NCBI RefSeq assembly: GCF_046097095.1
Contig: NZ_CP175698.1
Location: 1,612,001-1,676,000 of the forward strand
Length of the DNA stretch: 64,000 nt
From: Natrinema sp046097095
GTDB lineage: Archaea; Halobacteriota; Halobacteria; Halobacteriales; Natrialbaceae
Reading direction: 5' to 3'
How positions within the stretch are numbered: position 1 is the stretch's first letter; every line of letters starts with the position of its first letter. Shown piece by piece: positions 58,755-64,000 of the stretch. The position numbers were made by a program, and so were the translations under genes. Below the pieces are notes generated by a model that was given only the letters and a program-made list of their open reading frames with translations, ran no database searches and had not been told where the DNA came from.

Positions 58755-60463
58755 TGGAGCCGACGCTCCTGCAGGCCGACGCCGAGATGCTGATCGAGGC
58801 GATCAACTACACGTGGATTCTGGTCGCTACGTTCCTGATCTTCTTCATGCACGCCGGCTTCGCCATGCTCGAGGCGGGGCAGGTCCGCTCGAAAAACGTG
58901 GCGAACCAGTTGACGAAGAACCTGCTCACCTGGTCGGTCGGCGTAACGGTGTTTTTCCTGATCGGTTCCACCGTGGAGGGGCTCGTCGCCGGAAACGGTC
59001 TCGCGTTCCAGTACAACGCTGAGGCGGTCAACTGGATGGACTGGCTGTACGGTGCGGTCTTCGCCATGACTGCAGCGACCATCGTTTCGGGTGCCGTCGC
59101 CGGTCGTGCAAAGCTCCGCGCGTACGTTACCTACACCTTCCTGCTGGCCGCGGTGATCTACCCCGTCGTCACCGGACTCACCTGGGCGGGCGAACTGCTC
59201 TCGTACAACGGTGTGCTGTTCGACGACTTCGCCGGCGGGATGATCGTCCACGGGATGGGCGGCATCGCCGGTCTCACCGCCGCGTGGATCCTCGGTCCGC
59301 GCATGGATCGGTACAACAGCGACGGGAGCGCAAACGTCATTCCCGGGCACTCGTTGACCTTCGCCGCGCTCGGGACGCTGATCCTCGCCTTCGGCTGGTA
59401 CGGCTTCAACGTCGGTACCTCGGCGATCATCGGCGAGGGCGCGTTCCTCGGCGATCAGCTCGGTCGCGTCGCCCTGACGACGACGGTCTCGATGGCCTGC
59501 GGTGCGATGGGTGCCGGACTCGTCGCCTGGCTCAAGACCGGCAAAGTCGATACCCTGTACGTCGCCAACGGTCTGCTGGCCGGCCTGGCCGCGATCACCG
59601 CGATTCCACACGCCTCGAGCTGGTGGGGTGCGTTCCTGGTCGGCGGCCTCGCCGGTGCCCAGCTCCCCATCGTCTTCGACATCGTCGAGAACTACCTACA
59701 GATCGACGACGTCTGTGCGGTCTTCCCGGTCCACGGTTCGGCCGGCGTCCTCGGGACGCTGTTGCTCCCGGTCGTGGCCACACCCGAATACATGAGCGGC
59801 GTTAGCGGCAGCCGAGTCGACGTGTTCATCGCACAGCTCATCGGCGTCGTCGTCATCGCCGGCTGGACGATCGCCGCGACCGGCCTCATCTGGTTCGCCT
59901 TCAAGCTCGCCGGTCAGGCCCGTGTCACGCCCGAGCACGAGCGTGAAGGGCTCGACGTCTCCGAACACGGCGTCGACACCTACCCCGAGTTCGGCGAGCC
60001 CGAGGTCGCCACCGACGGCGGTAACTCCGATGAAGCCCTCCGCACCGACGGCGGTGAGCGACTCGATGCGTCGCGATCCTCGTCAGCGGTTCGCTCTGAC
60101 GGCGGCGACCCCAACGCCGGCGAGATCAAGATGGTCACCGCGATCGTCCGCCCCGACCGCCTCGGCCAGATCAAGCAGTCTCTCGCCGAAGCCGGCGCAC
60201 CGTCGCTGACCGTCACCAACGTCTCTGGCCGCGGCTCACAGCCCGCGAAGAAAGGCCAGTGGCGCGGCGAGGAGTACACGGTCGACCTCCACCAGAAGGT
60301 CAAAATCGAGTGTGTCGTCGCCGACATCCCGGCCCAAGAGGTCGTCGATGCCATCCGCGACGCCGCCGAAACCGGCGAGCCCGGCGACGGCAAGATCTTC
60401 GTCCTCCCCGTCGAGGGCGCAACCCAGGTCCGGACCGGCAAGACCGGTCCCGACGCCGTCTGA
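58754..60463 (+). CDS. amt: Ammonium transporter fused to a PII signalling domain
   Basis: A 569-residue fusion. Residues 1-390 are an Amt/Rh ammonium channel with about eleven membrane segments: FLIFFMHAGFAMLEAGQVRS, the twin pore histidines in GGMIVHGMGG (His166) and FPVHGSAGVLGT (His327), and GWYGFNVGTS. After an acidic linker (about 395-455, repeated R-T/S-DGG) residues 456-569 are a PII protein: EIKMVTAIVRPDRLGQIKQS, the T-loop SQPAKKGQWRGEEYTVDL with Tyr508, and GEPGDGKIFVLPVEGA (B-loop). The covalent PII presumably gates the channel in response to ATP/2-oxoglutarate. Confidence 0.95.
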   Translation: MEPTLLQADAEMLIEAINYTWILVATFLIFFMHAGFAMLEAGQVRSKNVANQLTKNLLTWSVGVTVFFLIGSTVEGLVAGNGLAFQYNAEAVNWMDWLYGAVFAMTAATIVSGAVAGRAKLRAYVTYTFLLAAVIYPVVTGLTWAGELLSYNGVLFDDFAGGMIVHGMGGIAGLTAAWILGPRMDRYNSDGSANVIPGHSLTFAALGTLILAFGWYGFNVGTSAIIGEGAFLGDQLGRVALTTTVSMACGAMGAGLVAWLKTGKVDTLYVANGLLAGLAAITAIPHASSWWGAFLVGGLAGAQLPIVFDIVENYLQIDDVCAVFPVHGSAGVLGTLLLPVVATPEYMSGVSGSRVDVFIAQLIGVVVIAGWTIAATGLIWFAFKLAGQARVTPEHEREGLDVSEHGVDTYPEFGEPEVATDGGNSDEALRTDGGERLDASRSSSAVRSDGGDPNAGEIKMVTAIVRPDRLGQIKQSLAEAGAPSLTVTNVSGRGSQPAKKGQWRGEEYTVDLHQKVKIECVVADIPAQEVVDAIRDAAETGEPGDGKIFVLPVEGATQVRTGKTGPDAV

Positions 60464-60551
60464 ACTCGAGCCGTACACGTTCGGCGTCCGAACGACGCCG
60501 ATGTCGACGGACCTCGGTACTACTTTCCCGTCCGAATCCCAACAGTCGCGT

Positions 60552-61898
60552 ATGTCCGAAGACAACTCGCAAGCGCTGTACGACCGGGCGCTGTCGGTGA
60601 TGCCCGGCGGCGTCAACTCCGCGGTGCGAGCGGCGATCGAGCCGTATCCGTTTTTCGTCCGCAAAGGCGAGGGCGGCCACGTGATCGACGCCGACGGCAA
60701 CCGATACGTCGACTGGGTGATGGGGCTCGGGCCGCTGCTGCTCGGCCACGACCTCCCCGAGCCCGTGCGGGCGGGGATTCAGCGGAAGGCCAGCGAGGGG
60801 CCGATGTACGGCACGCCGACCGAAGTCGAGGTCGATCTCGCGGAGTTCGTCGTCCGGCACGTCCCGAGCGTCGAGAAGATCCGCTTCGTCAATTCGGGAA
60901 CCGAAGCGACCACCTCCGCCGTCCGCCTCGCGCGGGGGTACACCGGACGGAACAAGATCGTCGTCATGCAAGGGGGCTACCACGGCGCACAGGAGTCGAC
61001 GCTGGTCGAGGGCGACGCCGAAAATCCGCGCCCCTCCTCGGCCGGCATCCCCCAGTCGTTCGCCGAGCACACGCTGCCGGTACCGTTCAACGACGAGGAG
61101 GCGGTCCGCGAGGTCTTCGAGGAACACGGCGACGACATCGCGGCCGTCCTCACCGAGCCCATCTTGGGCAACTACGGCATCGTCTACCCCGAAGACGGCT
61201 ACCACGAGTTCCTCCGGGAGCTCACCGACGAGCACGGCTCCCTGCTGATCTTCGACGAGGTCATCACCGGCTTCCGCGTCGGCGGCCTCGGCTGCGCCCA
61301 GAGCGAGTTCGGCGTCACGCCCGACCTGACCACCTTCGGCAAGATCATCGGCGGCGGCTTCCCCGTCGGTGCGATCGGCGGTCGCGCCGAGATCATCGAG
61401 CAGTTCACCCCCAGCGGCGACGTCTTCCAGGCCGGCACCTTCTCCGGCCACCCCGTCACGATGGCCGCCGGCCTCGAGACCCTGCAGTTCGCCGCGGAAA
61501 ACGACGTCTACGACCACGTCAACGGGCTAGGCGACAGGCTGCGTCGCGGGCTAACCGACATCGTCGCCGACCAGGCCCCCAGCTACACCGTCACCGGCAC
61601 CGACAGCATGTTCAAGGTCATCTTCACGCGAGAGGGGCCGAGCCCCGACACGCTCGAGGACCAGTGTCCGGCCGGCTGTCGGCAGGATCCGGACTGTCCG
61701 CGCTACGACTACAGTCCCAAAAACGCCGCCGACGTGAAACACGCCGAGACCGAGCGCTGGCGGCGCATCTTCTGGAGCCAGATGAAAGAGCAGAACGTCT
61801 TCCTCTCACAGAACCAGTTCGAGTGTCAGTTCGTCAGCTACGGCCACACCGACGAAGACGTCGAGCGGACGCTCGAGGCGTACAAGGAAGCGCTGTAG
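60552..61898 (+). CDS. hemL: Glutamate-1-semialdehyde 2,1-aminomutase HemL
   Basis: Makes 5-aminolevulinate in the C5 tetrapyrrole route, the substrate of HemB. The 448-residue PLP enzyme has MPGGVNSAVRAAIEPYPFFV, FVNSGTEATTSAVRLARGYT, LLIFDEVITGFRVGGLGCAQ and the PLP lysine in TTFGKIIGGGFPVGAIGG (Lys264). A Cys-bearing insert at about 365-395 (QCPAGCRQDPDCPRYDYSP) lengthens the C-terminal domain relative to bacterial enzymes. ATG 60552 is chosen by family length. Confidence 0.96.
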   Translation: MSEDNSQALYDRALSVMPGGVNSAVRAAIEPYPFFVRKGEGGHVIDADGNRYVDWVMGLGPLLLGHDLPEPVRAGIQRKASEGPMYGTPTEVEVDLAEFVVRHVPSVEKIRFVNSGTEATTSAVRLARGYTGRNKIVVMQGGYHGAQESTLVEGDAENPRPSSAGIPQSFAEHTLPVPFNDEEAVREVFEEHGDDIAAVLTEPILGNYGIVYPEDGYHEFLRELTDEHGSLLIFDEVITGFRVGGLGCAQSEFGVTPDLTTFGKIIGGGFPVGAIGGRAEIIEQFTPSGDVFQAGTFSGHPVTMAAGLETLQFAAENDVYDHVNGLGDRLRRGLTDIVADQAPSYTVTGTDSMFKVIFTREGPSPDTLEDQCPAGCRQDPDCPRYDYSPKNAADVKHAETERWRRIFWSQMKEQNVFLSQNQFECQFVSYGHTDEDVERTLEAYKEAL

Positions 61899-61907
61899 GC
61901 GACCGGT

Positions 61908-63080
61908 CTACAGTAGTACGAGCGCGGTCGTCGGCGCGTCTTCGGCGTCGTGCCGGGCGCTCGAGGCCGCCGGGAGTTCGACCGCAAAGCGGCTGCCCTC
62001 CGGCCCGGTATCGACGAGTTCGACGGAGCCGCCGTACCGAGACACCAACTGGTGGACCAGATAAAGCCCCAGCCCGTGCGTGCTCCCGTGGCTTTCGGTC
62101 CGGTCGAAGAGCGACTCAAGCTTTGCGTCCGGAATTCCGGGGCCGTTGTCGGCGATTTCGAAGCGAACGGTCTCTGGGCCGGGCTCAACCGTGATCTCGA
62201 TGCGAGGTGTCTCGGCGTCGTTGTGTTCGACCGCGTTCGAGAGGAGGTTGCCGAAGACGCGGGCGAGCAGCTCGTCCGCGCGGACGAAGACGTCGTCGGG
62301 AATCGACGTCTCCACGTCGATGGGGCCCGACTTGTGTTCCAGTTTCCGCACTTCGTTTGTCAGGACCTGCGAGGCGTCGACCGGCTCGAGTCGCCACTCG
62401 CCGTCGACCGATCGCAACAGAATACGGACGTCGTCGATCACCGTCGACATCTCCTCGGACTCGTCGATCACGATCTCGGCCCATCGCCGCTGTTGGTCGG
62501 TCGACGCCTCCTCGTAGAGCAGCGAGGCGTAGCCGTTGACGACCGTCGCGGTGTTTAACACCTCGTGACGGAGGATGCTGTTGAGATAATCGAGGTACTC
62601 TCGTTGCTCCTCGAGGTGTGTCGCCCGAAGCGAGGCGCGTTCTGCCTCCAGCGTGCGCTCGATGGCTTTCCCTTCGAGACAGCCGATCAGTAAGCCGGTG
62701 GCAGCGCCGAGGACGACGGCCCACCTGATCCACGACACGACCTCCGCCCACGATTCGGGCGGCATCGTGGCGATGAGCGCGAGGTTGATAAGCAGGAATA
62801 CCACCAGCCCGCCGACGACCCACCTGACGACCCGTGAATAGCGATCCGCCGAGAAGTCCGCGTTCCGAAGCCACTGTCCGCCGTACGCGATCCCACCGAT
62901 GGCGGGAACAGTAGTGACAACGCCGACCAGAAACTGCCCACTGGTGACGAATTCGGTTCCGGACGCGGTGTACACCGTGATTTCGCCGATCAACCCGATC
63001 AGCAGCGCGATCGCGAAGCCGATCACGTACCGTGGAACTCGATCGGCGACGAAAAGACCGGTGCCCGTAGACCAGCGCAT
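61908..63080 (-). CDS. Membrane sensor histidine kinase
   Basis: A 390-residue kinase with about four to five N-terminal membrane segments (YVIGFAIALLIGLIGEITVY; VVGGLVVFLLINLALIATM; WAVVLGAATGLLIGCLEGKA), the H-box LNSILRHEVLNTATVVNGYA and a HATPase domain (VFGNLLSNAVEHNDAE, IADNGPGIP, STHGLGLYLVHQLVSRYGGS). Membrane 4TM kinases of this type are common in haloarchaea. No response regulator nearby. It faces hemL, with only 9 bases between stops. Confidence 0.92.
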   Translation of the reverse strand: MRWSTGTGLFVADRVPRYVIGFAIALLIGLIGEITVYTASGTEFVTSGQFLVGVVTTVPAIGGIAYGGQWLRNADFSADRYSRVVRWVVGGLVVFLLINLALIATMPPESWAEVVSWIRWAVVLGAATGLLIGCLEGKAIERTLEAERASLRATHLEEQREYLDYLNSILRHEVLNTATVVNGYASLLYEEASTDQQRRWAEIVIDESEEMSTVIDDVRILLRSVDGEWRLEPVDASQVLTNEVRKLEHKSGPIDVETSIPDDVFVRADELLARVFGNLLSNAVEHNDAETPRIEITVEPGPETVRFEIADNGPGIPDAKLESLFDRTESHGSTHGLGLYLVHQLVSRYGGSVELVDTGPEGSRFAVELPAASSARHDAEDAPTTALVLL

Positions 63081-63331
63081 AATCGGTAATCTGGTTCGGT
63101 TCTGTTAGCAGTTCTGGCCCTGCCGACCGCGCCGTGTTCGACGAGCCGTCTCTCGACGACCCTCGGAGAAAGCCGGCTGCCAGGAGCAAGGGTGAGAAAA
63201 CAGCGCGACTTCGACGGAACGGTACCGGAACGACCAGCGCAGGTGTCGGTCCAGCGGAGCGCGACGGGCCGGTGGCTCCGCGCTCATGTCGCTCGCCCGG
63301 AGGAACGTCTCGCCCGAGTCGTGGACCTAGC

Positions 63332-63697
63332 TCAGTCGGCCGCGGTGACGATATCGGACTTATAGCTCGCGATCTCCTCGAGGACGGCCTCGCGGTCGTC
63401 GTTGTCGACATCGAACTCGGCGAGGGCGTCGTCGAGGTGGGTCGCGATCGCCCGGAAGTCCGACGGCGTGATGCCCATTCCCTCGTGGGCCGCTTCCATC
63501 TCCGCGCCGGTGTACTCGACCGGACCGCCAGTGACCGAACTGATAAACTGGGCCTGATGAGCGCGCTGTCGTTGCATATCGACGTCATCGAAGTAGTCGG
63601 CGACCTGTTCATCCGCCACGACACGGTCGTAGAACTCGTCGACGACGGCCGCGATCGCGTCCTCGCCGCCGAGTCGCTCGTACAGTGAGTCCGTCAT
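63332..63697 (-). CDS. Truncated hemoglobin, group 1
   Basis: A 121-residue 2/2 globin. SLYERLGGEDAIAAVVDEFY leads to the helix-B Tyr (Tyr23), and the proximal heme ligand is His71 in EAAHEGMGITPSDF, the group 1 signature. Likely binds O2 or NO. A minus-strand TATTTAT-type promoter lies 30 bases upstream. Found beside heme-synthesis genes, which supply its cofactor. Confidence 0.94.
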   Translation of the reverse strand: MTDSLYERLGGEDAIAAVVDEFYDRVVADEQVADYFDDVDMQRQRAHQAQFISSVTGGPVEYTGAEMEAAHEGMGITPSDFRAIATHLDDALAEFDVDNDDREAVLEEIASYKSDIVTAAD

Positions 63698-63723
63698 CGG
63701 GCATACGTCCTCATGTTAGGTAC

Positions 63724-63730
63724 ATAAATA
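63724..63730 (-). promoter_or_regulatory. Promoter of the truncated hemoglobin gene
   Basis: ATAAATA on the plus strand (TATTTAT on the minus) centred 30 bases before the globin start; leaderless spacing. Confidence 0.6.
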
Positions 63731-63872
63731 TCACCCCGAACACGTCACGCAGAATAGTTGTGTGGTATTATCACACATGCTCTTGAGCAGGGAGTGTCGG
63801 CCAGAGGCCCGGCCAGCCCGCGGATAGTGCGTCAGCGAGGACCGTGACCTGCGTGCGTCGGACAAGCGTGCG

Positions 63873-63880
63873 CTTTTCAT
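63873..63880 (+). promoter_or_regulatory. Promoter of hemC
   Basis: CTTTTCAT centred 27 bases before ATG 63904; a moderate TATA match at the leaderless spacing. Confidence 0.45.
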
Positions 63881-63903
63881 ACCCCAGGCACCGACTGACG
63901 CCT

Positions 63904-64000
63904 ATGAGAACGCGCGGGACGTTGCGACTGGCGACGAGGGGATCTGCACTCGCCCGGCGGCAGGCCTCACTAGTGAAGGAGGCTCTGGAGGACCGCCGGT
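63904..64000 (+). CDS. hemC: Hydroxymethylbilane synthase HemC (5' end)
   Basis: Only the first 32 codons are in the window: MRTRGTLRLATRGSALARRQ, then ASLVKEALED. The LRLATRGSALARRQ pattern is the conserved N-terminus of porphobilinogen deaminase, which polymerises the HemB product into hydroxymethylbilane. The rest lies beyond the right edge. Confidence 0.92.
   Translation, partial: MRTRGTLRLATRGSALARRQASLVKEALEDRR

Noticed and set aside
60001..60120. Repeated TDGG-type segments in the Amt-PII linker as a mobile element
   Set aside because: The repeats are short, acidic and confined to the linker, as expected for a disordered spacer; they do not match the VASETQR element.

Overview
The window is typical haloarchaeal chromosome. 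It has high GC, very acidic proteins, many CTCGAG hexamers, Tat signal peptides with twin arginines, ATGA start/stop overlaps, and TATA boxes 26-31 nt upstream of start codons, as in leaderless transcripts. Archaeal markers are ribosomal proteins L39e, L31e and L18Ae, IF-6, prefoldin alpha, FtsY, RadA, NMD3 and an XPD-type helicase. Protein style suggests a member of the Natrialbaceae (Haloterrigena/Natrinema type), which is inference only. I see no CRISPR array, rRNA or intact insertion sequence. The left edge cuts a flavin disulfide oxidoreductase and the right edge cuts hemC.

Layout. 1-4.2 kb: the end of a dihydrolipoamide-dehydrogenase-like gene, an AT-rich island with a 52-residue membrane peptide, a damaged copy of that oxidoreductase's C-terminus, a PAS-GAF histidine kinase and a frameshifted lipoprotein gene. 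4.2-10.2 kb: two tandem-rhodanese sulfurtransferases, small conserved proteins, thiE-thiM (thiamine salvage) and a GNAT acetyltransferase. 10.2-17.6 kb: an AEC transporter, a two-subunit haloarchaeal thiolase with Ser in place of the nucleophilic Cys, and an operon of a siroheme nitrite/sulfite reductase with a ferredoxin-FrhB (F420-type) protein. 18.2-22.1 kb: the translation and secretion cluster rpl39e-rpl31e-eif6 and rpl18a-pfdA-ftsY. 22-27 kb: a secreted putative zinc peptidase, thpR, a carotenoid-type FAD oxidoreductase, and TPR and DUF424 proteins. 27-31 kb: an ABC exporter divergent from a regulator and membrane-protein operon.

31-36.7 kb: sufS and sufU (Fe-S assembly) flank a Bat-type regulator, a zinc micro-protein and a receiver domain lacking its phospho-Asp; radA follows. 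36.8-41.5 kb: a PQQ-propeller/histidine-kinase pair, then PspAB and HtpX (membrane stress). 41.6-47.5 kb: creatininase family, two ORB-like origin motifs, NMD3, a Trm5/Taw2-type enzyme, an XPD-like helicase and an odd tRNA-like gene. 47.6-54.5 kb: cysteine-cluster and DUF proteins, a surface PQQ-propeller protein, a zinc alcohol dehydrogenase and a candidate small RNA. 54.6-64 kb: PHP phosphoesterase, ferredoxin, TrmB regulator and a tetrapyrrole neighbourhood (hemB, hemL, hemC) interleaved with an Amt-PII fusion, a histidine kinase and a truncated hemoglobin.

The points most worth following are a short palindromic element inserted in frame in two unrelated genes, the split F420-dependent-sulfite-reductase-like operon, the Amt-PII fusion behind a 26-codon upstream ORF, the receiver with Glu at its phosphorylation site, the double-length anticodon loop of the tRNA-like gene, and the orphan ORB-like motifs.
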